Made by a program: the position numbers and the translations under genes. Below are positions 1 through 10,479 of a stretch of DNA of 64,000 bases, in pieces. Source of the stretch: Phascolarctobacterium_A sp034086985 (GTDB lineage Bacteria; Bacillota; Negativicutes; Acidaminococcales; Acidaminococcaceae). The notes below the pieces were generated by a model, which worked only from the letters and a program-made list of their open reading frames with translations, made no database searches and was not told the DNA's origin. Each line of letters begins with the position of its first letter. Positions within the stretch are counted from its first letter, which is position 1. The stretch covers positions 87,886 through 151,885 of the forward strand of contig JAXDZG010000010.1 in assembly GCA_034086985.1 (NCBI GenBank), in the 5' to 3' direction.

Positions 1-3000
1 GTGAGCTGAAGGCTGAAACTGCAACCTTTAATGCTAGCAATAATATGGCCATTAGTGGCGGTGAAATTACAGCAACAAATGCAAAGCTTACTGCAAAGCA
101 AAGCATTACTCAAAGTGCGGGTAGCATTGCTGCAACCAACACCAATATCACTGCTGCCAAGGCTATTTCTCAAGCAGCAGGCAGCATTGTGGCTACTAAA
201 ACTGTAGCCAAGGCAGGCACAGACCTGAGTCTGGCAAGCGTTACTAACAAGCTGCAAAATGTAACTGTGGATGCACAAAAAGGTAATGCGACTATCGTCA
301 ATGGCAACGATGTAGCTGGCGATTTGAATGTGCAAACTGTTGGAGCAGTTGGTCATGATTTAAGAATCACGAACGTTGATCATGGTGCTGTAAATGCTAT
401 TGTTATCGACAAGAACTTGCAGGCAAATGGCGACATCTACATCGCTAACAACGAAACAGATATTAATCTGGATGCAAATTCCACGATTAAGTCTGAGACT
501 GGCAATGTAAGCATTGCTTCTGTAAGTAACATCACTAGCGAAGGCGCTATTAACGCAGTCATAGGAGGTGTAATCTTTAATGCAGACGGCAACGTAAGCG
601 TTAATAATGGCTCTATCACCACCACGGACGTAACTGCAACTGCTACAAAATTAACTGTAAACAACGGCACCATCACTGCTAATACGGTAGCGACAAATAA
701 GGATATGGAATTGGCCGGTGGCGCTGTCAAGGCGGCATCTGTAACTGCTGGTGATACTATGACTATTACTGGCAGCACAGTAGATACTGGTACAGGCAAT
801 GGCGCTGTAAGAGCTGGTAGCATTAAGATGAAGGCTGGTGCTGTAACTGGTGATGCGTTAACAATCACCGCAACTGGCAATTATGAGCAAAGTGGTGGCA
901 AGGTTGAGGCAACTGATTTGACTCTGAACGCTGTGAACACAGCTATCAGTGGCATTAGCATAATTACTACTAAAGATGCAAATATCACAAACACCAATGA
1001 TTTTGTGTTCAGCGGTAAGAGCCTTACTGCCACAAATAAATTAACTGTGAATGCCAACAATGATGCAACTATTAGCGGTGGCGAGCTTAACGCTAACGTG
1101 GTTGACATAGATGCAACTAACGCAGCGACAATTAGCAATGGACAAGTAACTGCCAACGATATTGATGTAGATGCTAAAATCGTGACTATCAGCGGTGGTA
1201 GCATACAAGTTAATGCGGTTGCTGGCCAAGCTAATACTGGCAAGACCATTGTTAAAGCTACAAAAAGCTTGTTAATTAGCGGTGGCGAACTAACTGGTAA
1301 GGAAATAATCTTCCACGCTCAGGCCATAACCATGAATAGTGGTCGTGTGGGCGATTTCGATAGTGCAGCAAGCAACGAAAAGATTACGCTTAATGCTGAT
1401 GATAAATTAATTATCAATAATGGCACGCTGCTGAACACTAATGCTGGTGACGCAATCCAATTGCAGGGTGCTGCTGTAACCGTTAACGGTGGTGAAATAG
1501 GCTCCAAGGCTGTAAGCGTCAATGCTACAAATGACATGCAATTTAATGGTGGACTTGTTCATGCTGATGAGGTTCGTCTGGGCAGCACGCAAGGAGCCAT
1601 TACCCAGCAATACAACAATGCTGTGGCCGAAAATGGCGGCTTGGTTCATGCGGGCGATTTGTACATCACTGCTAATCAAGCTCCTAGTGATAGTTTGACT
1701 GTGGATTTGGGTAGCAAATTCAACCATTTGAGCAATATCTATATTACCGATGGTACTCAGGGCAATATTGCTATCAGCAGTGGCAACGATGCAGCTGGTA
1801 ATCTGAGTGTGAGCGTTCATGCTACTGAAGGAGCAGGCCAGCTCAATGGTAGCTTGACTGTACATAATTATGCAAACGGCGGCGTGAATAGGCTCGTCGT
1901 AAACGATAATCTGAAGGCAAGCGGCTCCATCACTCTTATCAATGATGAAGCGAATATCGAGATTGGTGCTAACGGAGCCACAGCTAATTTGGAAGCAGCA
2001 AATATTACACTGGATTCCAAGTATGATGTAATTCATGTAGCTGGTACCATTAAGGCCACGGAAAAAGCATCTCTGGAAGCAGATGGCAATATCCTGCTTA
2101 AGGGCGGTAGCCTGAGTGCGCAGAACGCTGATTTCATAGCGCTTGGCTACGTGGATGAAACCTATGACAACAGTGTTGCTAATGCCAATGGCTATGCCCT
2201 CAGTGTCAGCGATACTCTGCAAGTGCTGACATCAGGTACCAATACTGCGGATGGCAGCAATTATGGTATCGATTTGGGCAGCAAGTTCAATAAGCTGCAT
2301 AGGGTTGAACTGTCCACTGATACTGGCAATGTCATTGTGGGCAACAGCAATACCGGCGACGTAACACTGGATGTTATCATCGATGAGACAAGCAATGCTT
2401 TAAGTGGTAACATTGATATTCATAACTATAATAATCTTGCTGCTGGCGAAAAGGGTAATGATATTACTGTCAGCGGTTTGCTCAAGGCCAATGGCACAAT
2501 CAATATCATCAATGATGAAAGCAATATCCATGTGCTGGAGGCTTCTGGCGCAGAAATCAATGGCAGCAAGGTTACCCTACATGCGGCAGGCAGCATCGAT
2601 AATGATAATAATATTACCTCTGGCAGGTCTGTGGATTTGCAGGCTAGCAAGAGCATTATGAATGGTGGCAATATTACTGCTGCAACAAATGTAGTCATGT
2701 TCACGGAAACTGGCTCCATTCTGAATACTGGTAATATCGATGCTAAAGGTGCAGTAACAGCAACCTCTGGCTCCAGCATTCTTAATTTGAGTGGCGAGAT
2801 TAAAGCTGCCAGCGATGTTCGTCTAAATGCAAAGGATACCTTGTGGAATTTGGCTAAGGTAACCTCTACTAATGGCAATGCTATTCTTGAGGCCGACAAT
2901 AGAGTAGCCAATACAACTGAATATGGCGATTACGTGGGCAAGGGTATTGTGAAGGCAGCTGGCAATGTAACCATCTCTACCAACAATAATGCTAGCACTG

Positions 3001-6000
3001 CAGCCACTCTCGGTGTTTATAACGATGCCGACATCGAAGCAGGTAAAGATGTTACCATCAATTCCAATAAGGATTTGGAGAATAAAGGCAATATTACAGC
3101 GGCCAATACTATAACCATGACTGCCCAAAATAATATTAGCCAAAGTGGTGGCGATGTTGTGGGCAAGAATATCATTATCAATGCGGTAAATAATGTGGAG
3201 CAAAGCAATGGTAAGCTTGAGGCAACTGGCACTGCTGCCGATGACGCTATTACTGTAACCGCAGGTAACGATATTACCTTGACCGATGGCAGCATGGTTG
3301 CTAAGGTTGCTAGCATGACCGCAACTGCTGGCACCATGCAACAGGTTACCAATGCGGATTTGACTGGTCATGCTGTAGAGGTACAAAGCCTGACTGTAAA
3401 GGCTGGTAAGGGTGTATCCTTGGGCAGCAAGGAAAACAAGCTGGAACAGGTATACCTGGATGTAGCCGGTGGCCAAGATGTGGGCGGTATCTTGATTGGC
3501 AATGGCAACACAGGTGATACTGATCTGCGCATTGCTATTAAGACGGGCGCAGTTTTAGCTGACGATATCACAATTCATAACTATAATAATTTGGCTGTTG
3601 GCGAGCATGGTAATGACATTGTTGTAGATGGTACCTTGCAAACTAGTGGTAACATAACTCTTATCAATGACGAGAGCGATATTGAGGTAACTGGCACTAA
3701 TGCTGTACTGGGTAAGGATGTAAGCTTTGACGCTGCTGGCAGCATTTACAATGAGCATAGTATCGTTGCAGAAAATACTTCTACTTTGAAGGCAGCTAAG
3801 AACATTCTCAATGTTGGTGGCGAAATCAGAGCTGCTGAAAAGGTAACTATGAACGCAGGCGAGCTGTTGTGGAACTTAGCTAGCATTACATCCACCAATA
3901 AAGAAGTGGAGCTTATCGCAGGGCAGGCTGTACTCAATACTACCTCTGCCAGCGCTGAAAAGCCTGAGGGCGCACCTGCAAACGCTGCTGGCGTAATCAA
4001 GGCAGAAAATGGCAACGTAGCTATCAGCGCAACCAAGCTTTTGGCCGATGATGTTTTAGGCGGTGTCTATAATAATGCGACCATCATAGCTGATGGCATT
4101 GTAACTATCAATTCCAATGATGATGTTTATAATACTGGCAGCATTACAGCTACTGCTAGCGATAGCATTGTAGACATTTCTGCTGATAATAATCTTTCCA
4201 ACAAGGGTAATATCACAGCCCATCAGATCAGAGCCGGAGCGGGCAAGGAATTGCAGCAAGCAGATGGCAATATAGTTGCTGTGGTTGGCAACGTTAAAGA
4301 TAAAGATGGCAATATTGTTGTTGAAGAAGGTGTGGTTAGGCTGCTAGCTGGCACAAATGTGAAGATTGACAATGGCAACGTGATTGCCAACGGCGGCACA
4401 ATCGTTGTAGAAGCGCTTCACAATAATGTTTATATTAATAACGGTAGCATAATTGCCAACAACGGTACAATCAATGTGCTGGCTCGCCAAAATATCGAGC
4501 ATAACAATGGCTTCTTGGGCACCGAAACTGGCGTAGTAAATCTCACGGCAGAACAGAGCATTATTCTGACCGATGGTGAATTAACTGCCAAGGAAGCAAG
4601 CATCACCGCAATTAACGGCCATATTAAGCAAAACTATGATAATAGCTTGAAAGCTAAAAATGGTTACGATATTAAGATTATCGATGATTTGACTTTGAAG
4701 GCTGGCAATAGCGGTGCTGCTGCAGTGGAAACTGCCATCGATTTGGGCAGCAAATTCAACGAGCTAAAGAATGTAGTATTGCAAGCGACCAACGGCGATA
4801 TTGTTGTGGGTAGCGGACGGATCGCTGAGGGTACCTTGTCCATTACTGTTGCCAACGAGCAAATTGTCAATGGCAATATCCTCTTCCACAATTATGATAA
4901 TGGCAAGGAGAATGATATTAATCTCAATGGCATGCTGAAGGCTACTGGCAATGTAACCGTCATCAACGACGAAGCCGATATCTTGGTTGATACTAACGGC
5001 ACCGTCGAAGGCAATAATGTGACCTTAACTGCTGAAAAGAATATCATCAACAATAATGATATTAAAGCAACTGGGCAGGCTGCTTTGTTAGCTAGGAAGG
5101 GCTATATTGAAAATAATGACACTATTCAGGCTGAGTTGAATGTGGATATGGATGCTACTGAGGGTGATGTTTACAACTACGCAGGCATCACTTCTGTAAG
5201 CTCTAGTGTTGATATTCTCGCAGGTGGGGATATTGTGAATGTTGGCGACACCGAGAGTGATGCCATCAGTGCTAAGGGTGCAGTAGTTTTGGCTGCTGGC
5301 GATATGCTTCTCAATACAGCTAAGATTACTTCTAGCGATAGTAATGTGAATATTAAAGCTGGTAATGCAGTTTATAATATTGTGGATGGCGATCAGCACG
5401 AGCCTGCCAATAGCAATAGTAATCAAAACGGCTCTATCAATGCAGGTGGTAACGTAATAATTGAAACCACTAATTCTGCTGCTGAGAACCTTTTCCGTGG
5501 CGTTTACAACAGTGCTGACATTGTAGCAGATGGCAGTGTTTTGATGACGTCTAAAGATGATTTAACCAATAAGGGCAAGGTGGATGCCCAAGGTCAAGTT
5601 ATACTGCTAGCTAATGATGAGCTGGATAATAGCGGCACGATTAAGGCTGAGGGCTTGGTTGATATTGATTCTAAGCGTAATATTAATAATACTGGTGCTA
5701 TTGAGTCCAACTGGTTTGTGGATATGGATGCCCTGGGCAACATCACCAACACCCAAAGCATTTATTCCAGTGGTCATGTAAATATTGATGCGGTTGGTAG
5801 CTTGCATAATAGTGGTAGCATTACTGCAGTGGACGAGGTTGAGTTGAAGGCACAACAGGATCTTGAGAATACGAGAAATATCATTTCCCAAAAAGATCAT
5901 GTCTTGATTGATGCTAAGGGTAACCTAAATAACAGCGGTGATATTAAAGCATATGATTTTGTGGATTTGGATTCCTGGTTATTGCTGAGCAATACAGGCA

Positions 6001-9000
6001 ATATTATTTCTGAAAACAGTGGTGTAACCCTGCAAGCAACCGTGGGCGTAAATAATGGTACGGCTATTCACAACGAAGGTAATGTAACTGCTAAGGATCA
6101 AATACTGCTCACCTCTTATAAGGGTGATGTTACTAACTACGGTAGCATGACTTCTACTAACGGCAGCGTTTCCTTGACTGCTGCTGGTGTTTACGAAACC
6201 GAGGATAATAATAACTTTACTATAGTCAATAACATCACTAACACCGGCAGCATCACAGCTGCTCAAGAAGTGCTGCTGCGTACTGTAAACGGCAGCATTG
6301 ACAACCAAAACCAAATCACTTCTCAAAACAGCACCGTGACCATCAAGGCTGAGAAGCACAGCACATACACCGGCAATGAAGCTGTGGGCAATATCAGAAA
6401 TGGCGTGGGTGCTAACTATGACACTAAGGCGGATATAACTGCTAAGCAAGGTATTACCTTGCAAGCAGCGGGCAATATCTTCAATATCGGTGATTATTTG
6501 GTAACCGATTCTGGCGATATTTACGTTGATGCAGGCGTGGAAATTGCCAATGTGGGCAATTATACTGTTGCGCAAAATGGCAATATTGCTGTAACGGTTG
6601 GCAATGTGGTGCGCAACAACGGCAACTACACCATCAACGGTAATGGCGATATTGTGGTCGTAGCAACTGGTAAGGCTAATGCTGAGGGTGTAACCACCGG
6701 CGGCGACATCATGAACTATGGCAATTACCATACCAATAATGGTAACATTACCATGACCTCCCACGAGGATGTACTGAACTACGGTGTAATGGAGGCCGTG
6801 ACCGGCAACATCAGCATCGTTTCTCAGGACGGCGTAATCTTCAATAAGGGCGGCGCAGATTTGCTCAGCGGCAATGGCAATGTTAGCTTAAAGGCTGCCA
6901 GCACCAACGGCTATTACTATTACTTTGATAACTATGGCATTCTGCATGAGCTCAATGATACTAGCGCCTTGAGTTTGAACCAAGATGGCGAATATGTCGT
7001 TAGAATTGACGGCGTAGAGCATACTGTTCTCAAGAACGGCTCCGTCTTCAATGCAGGCGATATCATGGCTCTGGGCGGCACCATTACCTTGGAGGCTGTT
7101 CAAGGCAATCTGACCAACTACGATGATTTCAATTCCCTGTCTACGGATAATCCTAATAGCTTTGCTAATATCTACAAGGGCAAGGCTATCGCAACTGGCA
7201 ATATTGATTTCAAAGCAGTAAATGGTCATTTGTACAACGAGAAGGATCTGGAATCCGGCGAGAATATCAGCCTCACTGCGGCTGAGGGCTTGACCAATTT
7301 TGCGTACAATGTTTATGCTGGTAAGAACATTACCTTGACCGCAACCCGGGGTGATGTAGTGAACACGGCAGTGCTGGAGTCCGTCTATGGCGATGTAACC
7401 TTAAAGGCTGAACATGGTAATGTGGTCAATGGCATAGAAAATCAGCCTGCTTCTGGCGATATCATTACCTTGGGTGGCACCGTTAAGCTTGAAGCCTATG
7501 GCAAGGATAGCACTGGCAAGGGCTATAACGTAACCAACTACGGCGATATTATCGCTATTGGCAAGATGAATAACGATGCTGAGGGCAGTGGCAGCATTGT
7601 GCTCCAATCCGTAAATGGCGACGTTTATAACTACGATGATTTCAACACGCTGAATAATACTGCGGCAATCAATTATAACTATCAAGCATCTAAGCATATC
7701 AGTATCGTAACCACCGATGCAAGCTACAATATTGCCACCAGCAACATCGATATCCTTGCGGAAAAGGGTAAGATTGTTAATACCAAGGATTATTTGGTAG
7801 CGCTGGGCAATGTAACATTAAAGGCTCAAGAGGGCATTGGCAGTTACGGTCAAATGATTATGGCTGGCGGCGACATCACGCTGAGTGATACGGATGGCAA
7901 TCTGGTGAACAGGGCGCAGCTAGTTTCTGTAGACGGCAATATTACTCTGAATGCAGATAAGGGCACTGTTGTGAACATGCTGGATGGCGATGTTGTGGCC
8001 CTCAACGGCAATGTAACCCTGCATGCAGGTGCCGACTACGATGACCAAGTGAAGTATGTAGGCATTAATGGCAATACTGTGGTGGAAGGCACTGTGGCCA
8101 ATATTCCTGAGGGCAGCATCATCGTGACTAAGAAATACTACGTCCTCAATGGTCAAGAAACAGAAATGGTTAATGATGCGACCGTGCCGCAAAATGCAAC
8201 TGTGAAGACTATCATTGGCTATCTTGATGAGGCTAATAACGATACCTTTGTAGCGGTAGAAACTATCAATTATGATGTTGAAGCATACCGCACCGGTGAC
8301 GTTGTAAACCGTGGTGATTTGGTAGCCTTGAATGCCGATAATGTGGAGGGCAAGGGCTCCATCAACTTGACTTCTGCTAAAGGCAATGCTACCAACTATG
8401 ATAACTTCAAGCTGGTAAATGGTGCAGAGCAGTTTGAGTATCTGGGCAAGAGTGGCTATGCAGTAGGCAGCAACACTGCGAAATTTAACGAGGGCACTAA
8501 GTATTACTACGATAAAGGTATGGTTTTGAGCGACGCTGATTTGGCTATGAGGGCTGAAAAAGGCTACCTCTACAATACTATGAATATGCATAGTGAAAAG
8601 AGCTTAACCTTAATCAGTGGTAAGAATATGACCGTAGGTACGAACTTCGCAGCTATCGACGCAGTGGGCGATGTAACGCTGCAATCCGTAAATGGCACCT
8701 TGAAAGTTAAGGACGGCAGCTCCGTAACATCTACCGCTGGCTCCATCAGCATGGACGGCAATAAGGGCGTGATTAATTCCAATAGTGCAGCCATTACCGC
8801 AGCTGAAGATGTTACCATGACCTCCGCAGCAGGAGCAATTCAAAACGATAGCACCGTAACCGCTATCAAAGGCTCTGTAGAGATGAATGGCCAGAACGGT
8901 ATTACTAATAATACTGGCGCGGCCATTACAGCTGGTCAGAGCGTGGTTATGGCTTCTGATGCTGGCAAGATTACCAATGCTAGCAGCGTAACTGCACAAA

Positions 9001-10157
9001 AGGGCAGCATCGTGCTGGATAGCCAAGGCAGCGCAGCAGCCAATGGCGGCATCATCAGCAACTACAGTGGCTCCGTACTGAGCGCATTGAATGGTTCCAT
9101 TAGCGCAGTTGTGAAGTACGGTGAAATCAATATTAGCGAGCTTATTGCGAAGGACACGGCTGCTGCAGGCACCTTTGAGGGCCATGTAACCCTTGGCACT
9201 ATCAAGGGCGACGATGTTGTGCTCTACACCGAAAGCGCTGACACCGACATCATCGTGAATAACATCACCGTGGGCGACCATCTGCTGCTCCAAGGTAACT
9301 CCTTCAAGCATACGGATGCGTCTGGTAATGTTGTTTCCGGCTTAGGTACTATCACTCGCAGCAGCAACGAGGGTACCTTGATCGTGGACGTTAACGGCGT
9401 GGGCGCAGGTGGTGGCAACGGCACCATGAAGAGCGACTTCGGCATGAAGGTTGAAGGCGATGTACGCTTTACCACCATGAATGTGACCAATGCTAACGTA
9501 GAAGTGGGCGGACAGCTGAGCATTGATAGGCTCCATGTAGGCGGCGAGGCACACTTCACTGGTATGGGTTACGTAACCGGCGTCTATGGCGGTGGCACCA
9601 AGCCCTACCATGATAAGAGCAACGCTCTTTACTACGATTTGGGCGACGGCACCGGCAGCGGTGGCTACAATATGCGTGTCAAGGCAGAGGAGTTCCGTGC
9701 TGTGCGCGAGGGCGAGTCTGAAGCTATTCGCGCTCTGACTACTATGAAAGCTCTCAAGGAGCGCCTTGCTCAAGCTGGAAGCGCACCGGATACCTTCGGC
9801 AAGGGCGACAACAATGGCTGGATGAACCTGTACGTGGATAGTGCTAACTACCAACGCTCCAACGGTCTCCTGCTCCACATCGACACCAGCTACAGAAGTG
9901 CTAACCAGCGCTGGAGCGCCGAGGATTTGAGCACCAAGCTAGTGGACTTCAAGCCCCACGACGCTTTTGTAGCGCATTATGGTAGCCTCGCAGGTTTCTT
10001 CGACCGCTTCGACTTGTTCGAGCAACCAGCTCGCCCTGTAAGCGAGATTATGCACACCGCTAACAGCGATAAGGTAGTGCTGCAAAGCGATAACAAGGGC
10101 TTGCGCATCGAAGCTCAGCAAGAGACCGAGCAGGAAGAAAACAAAAAAGAAGCTTAA
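1..10157 (+). CDS. Giant TPS-type filamentous adhesin 1 (5' partial)
   Basis: The frame is open from base 3, so the first ATG (45) is internal and the N-terminus, with any signal peptide and TPS domain, lies upstream of the window. The visible part (about 3,384 aa) is almost entirely short Asn/Gly/Thr/Ile-rich beta-helix repeats of the NxGxIxA type (for example NTGSITA, NNGTI), as in filamentous haemagglutinin-like secreted adhesins. The last ~360 aa form a distinct C-terminal domain also found in the next two genes, ending in a charged tail (VVLQSD..GLRIE, then Glu/Lys-rich). No membrane anchor or autotransporter barrel is visible. Relative to gene 2 the C-terminal domain carries a ~52-residue charged, helix-like insert (about 9,655-9,814). 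Inferred role: secreted surface fibre for adhesion or biofilm. Sure of the class, not of ligand or function. Confidence 0.85.
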   Translation, partial: ELKAETATFNASNNMAISGGEITATNAKLTAKQSITQSAGSIAATNTNITAAKAISQAAGSIVATKTVAKAGTDLSLASVTNKLQNVTVDAQKGNATIVNGNDVAGDLNVQTVGAVGHDLRITNVDHGAVNAIVIDKNLQANGDIYIANNETDINLDANSTIKSETGNVSIASVSNITSEGAINAVIGGVIFNADGNVSVNNGSITTTDVTATATKLTVNNGTITANTVATNKDMELAGGAVKAASVTAGDTMTITGSTVDTGTGNGAVRAGSIKMKAGAVTGDALTITATGNYEQSGGKVEATDLTLNAVNTAISGISIITTKDANITNTNDFVFSGKSLTATNKLTVNANNDATISGGELNANVVDIDATNAATISNGQVTANDIDVDAKIVTISGGSIQVNAVAGQANTGKTIVKATKSLLISGGELTGKEIIFHAQAITMNSGRVGDFDSAASNEKITLNADDKLIINNGTLLNTNAGDAIQLQGAAVTVNGGEIGSKAVSVNATNDMQFNGGLVHADEVRLGSTQGAITQQYNNAVAENGGLVHAGDLYITANQAPSDSLTVDLGSKFNHLSNIYITDGTQGNIAISSGNDAAGNLSVSVHATEGAGQLNGSLTVHNYANGGVNRLVVNDNLKASGSITLINDEANIEIGANGATANLEAANITLDSKYDVIHVAGTIKATEKASLEADGNILLKGGSLSAQNADFIALGYVDETYDNSVANANGYALSVSDTLQVLTSGTNTADGSNYGIDLGSKFNKLHRVELSTDTGNVIVGNSNTGDVTLDVIIDETSNALSGNIDIHNYNNLAAGEKGNDITVSGLLKANGTINIINDESNIHVLEASGAEINGSKVTLHAAGSIDNDNNITSGRSVDLQASKSIMNGGNITAATNVVMFTETGSILNTGNIDAKGAVTATSGSSILNLSGEIKAASDVRLNAKDTLWNLAKVTSTNGNAILEADNRVANTTEYGDYVGKGIVKAAGNVTISTNNNASTAATLGVYNDADIEAGKDVTINSNKDLENKGNITAANTITMTAQNNISQSGGDVVGKNIIINAVNNVEQSNGKLEATGTAADDAITVTAGNDITLTDGSMVAKVASMTATAGTMQQVTNADLTGHAVEVQSLTVKAGKGVSLGSKENKLEQVYLDVAGGQDVGGILIGNGNTGDTDLRIAIKTGAVLADDITIHNYNNLAVGEHGNDIVVDGTLQTSGNITLINDESDIEVTGTNAVLGKDVSFDAAGSIYNEHSIVAENTSTLKAAKNILNVGGEIRAAEKVTMNAGELLWNLASITSTNKEVELIAGQAVLNTTSASAEKPEGAPANAAGVIKAENGNVAISATKLLADDVLGGVYNNATIIADGIVTINSNDDVYNTGSITATASDSIVDISADNNLSNKGNITAHQIRAGAGKELQQADGNIVAVVGNVKDKDGNIVVEEGVVRLLAGTNVKIDNGNVIANGGTIVVEALHNNVYINNGSIIANNGTINVLARQNIEHNNGFLGTETGVVNLTAEQSIILTDGELTAKEASITAINGHIKQNYDNSLKAKNGYDIKIIDDLTLKAGNSGAAAVETAIDLGSKFNELKNVVLQATNGDIVVGSGRIAEGTLSITVANEQIVNGNILFHNYDNGKENDINLNGMLKATGNVTVINDEADILVDTNGTVEGNNVTLTAEKNIINNNDIKATGQAALLARKGYIENNDTIQAELNVDMDATEGDVYNYAGITSVSSSVDILAGGDIVNVGDTESDAISAKGAVVLAAGDMLLNTAKITSSDSNVNIKAGNAVYNIVDGDQHEPANSNSNQNGSINAGGNVIIETTNSAAENLFRGVYNSADIVADGSVLMTSKDDLTNKGKVDAQGQVILLANDELDNSGTIKAEGLVDIDSKRNINNTGAIESNWFVDMDALGNITNTQSIYSSGHVNIDAVGSLHNSGSITAVDEVELKAQQDLENTRNIISQKDHVLIDAKGNLNNSGDIKAYDFVDLDSWLLLSNTGNIISENSGVTLQATVGVNNGTAIHNEGNVTAKDQILLTSYKGDVTNYGSMTSTNGSVSLTAAGVYETEDNNNFTIVNNITNTGSITAAQEVLLRTVNGSIDNQNQITSQNSTVTIKAEKHSTYTGNEAVGNIRNGVGANYDTKADITAKQGITLQAAGNIFNIGDYLVTDSGDIYVDAGVEIANVGNYTVAQNGNIAVTVGNVVRNNGNYTINGNGDIVVVATGKANAEGVTTGGDIMNYGNYHTNNGNITMTSHEDVLNYGVMEAVTGNISIVSQDGVIFNKGGADLLSGNGNVSLKAASTNGYYYYFDNYGILHELNDTSALSLNQDGEYVVRIDGVEHTVLKNGSVFNAGDIMALGGTITLEAVQGNLTNYDDFNSLSTDNPNSFANIYKGKAIATGNIDFKAVNGHLYNEKDLESGENISLTAAEGLTNFAYNVYAGKNITLTATRGDVVNTAVLESVYGDVTLKAEHGNVVNGIENQPASGDIITLGGTVKLEAYGKDSTGKGYNVTNYGDIIAIGKMNNDAEGSGSIVLQSVNGDVYNYDDFNTLNNTAAINYNYQASKHISIVTTDASYNIATSNIDILAEKGKIVNTKDYLVALGNVTLKAQEGIGSYGQMIMAGGDITLSDTDGNLVNRAQLVSVDGNITLNADKGTVVNMLDGDVVALNGNVTLHAGADYDDQVKYVGINGNTVVEGTVANIPEGSIIVTKKYYVLNGQETEMVNDATVPQNATVKTIIGYLDEANNDTFVAVETINYDVEAYRTGDVVNRGDLVALNADNVEGKGSINLTSAKGNATNYDNFKLVNGAEQFEYLGKSGYAVGSNTAKFNEGTKYYYDKGMVLSDADLAMRAEKGYLYNTMNMHSEKSLTLISGKNMTVGTNFAAIDAVGDVTLQSVNGTLKVKDGSSVTSTAGSISMDGNKGVINSNSAAITAAEDVTMTSAAGAIQNDSTVTAIKGSVEMNGQNGITNNTGAAITAGQSVVMASDAGKITNASSVTAQKGSIVLDSQGSAAANGGIISNYSGSVLSALNGSISAVVKYGEINISELIAKDTAAAGTFEGHVTLGTIKGDDVVLYTESADTDIIVNNITVGDHLLLQGNSFKHTDASGNVVSGLGTITRSSNEGTLIVDVNGVGAGGGNGTMKSDFGMKVEGDVRFTTMNVTNANVEVGGQLSIDRLHVGGEAHFTGMGYVTGVYGGGTKPYHDKSNALYYDLGDGTGSGGYNMRVKAEEFRAVREGESEAIRALTTMKALKERLAQAGSAPDTFGKGDNNGWMNLYVDSANYQRSNGLLLHIDTSYRSANQRWSAEDLSTKLVDFKPHDAFVAHYGSLAGFFDRFDLFEQPARPVSEIMHTANSDKVVLQSDNKGLRIEAQQETEQEENKKEA

Positions 10158-10192
10158 AAGCATACTGTAAAGTATAATAGAACAGACGACTG

Positions 10193-10225
10193 TTCCCCTT
10201 CGGATTTTCCGAGGGGAATTTTTTT
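10193..10225 (+). terminator. Rho-independent terminator of adhesin gene 1
   Basis: A GC-rich hairpin (TTCCCC..CGG pairing with CCGAGGGGAA, one bulged T) is followed directly by seven T. It lies 36 bp past the stop codon of adhesin gene 1, so gene 2 needs its own promoter, and one is seen. Confidence 0.85.
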
Positions 10226-10289
10226 ATCATACTAAAGCAAACATAAGTTTCCTATCGCGTTTGGGAGTAGGAGTTATTTTTAGTATGAT
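10226..10289. repeat. Palindromic intergenic repeat, diverged half-copy
   Basis: The 64-bp unit is bounded by perfect 11-bp inverted repeats (ATCATACTAAA and TTTAGTATGAT). Its core (10,251-10,271) is an imperfect hairpin, CCTATCGCG-TTT-GGGAGTAGG, flanked by GTTT and AGTT. The same core and flanks occur in the second half of the 119-bp element at 55,703-55,821, so this appears to be a diverged relative without the GCTAGC terminator hairpin. It contains no coding capacity. Confidence 0.6.
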
Positions 10290-10336
10290 TGTAGCCTGGG
10301 AATAGACGGGGACGGCTTTTTTTAATTATCTAATCA

Positions 10337-10365
10337 TTGCAAATTTACTAAGGTGCATATATAAT
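10337..10365 (+). promoter_or_regulatory. Promoter of adhesin gene 2
   Basis: TTGCAA (10,337-10,342), a 17-bp spacer and a perfect TATAAT (10,360-10,365). The predicted start of transcription near 10,372 gives a leader of about 107 nt before the ATG at 10,480. Layout and box sequences closely match the promoter of adhesin gene 3. Confidence 0.7.
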
Positions 10366-10479
10366 TAAAATGAGAAGGTGTAGATTTTATAAATCTCTCC
10401 ATATAAAGAGCGTTTTAACTTTAAAAATGATTTTAGCTCGCAGAATAACCGCGTCAATATGCCAAGGGAGGAAGAACCC

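Noticed and set aside
1407..2222. Long minus-strand open frame (271 codons) opposite adhesin 1, and dozens like it in 1-35,854
   Set aside because: They arise from the repetitive, codon-biased sense strand; they have low-complexity Ile/Ser/Cys-rich translations, no ribosome sites and no recognisable domains.
10459..10479. Upstream ATG as start of adhesin 2
   Set aside because: The AGGGAGG ribosome site lies between it and the ATG at 10,480, so translation should begin at the latter.
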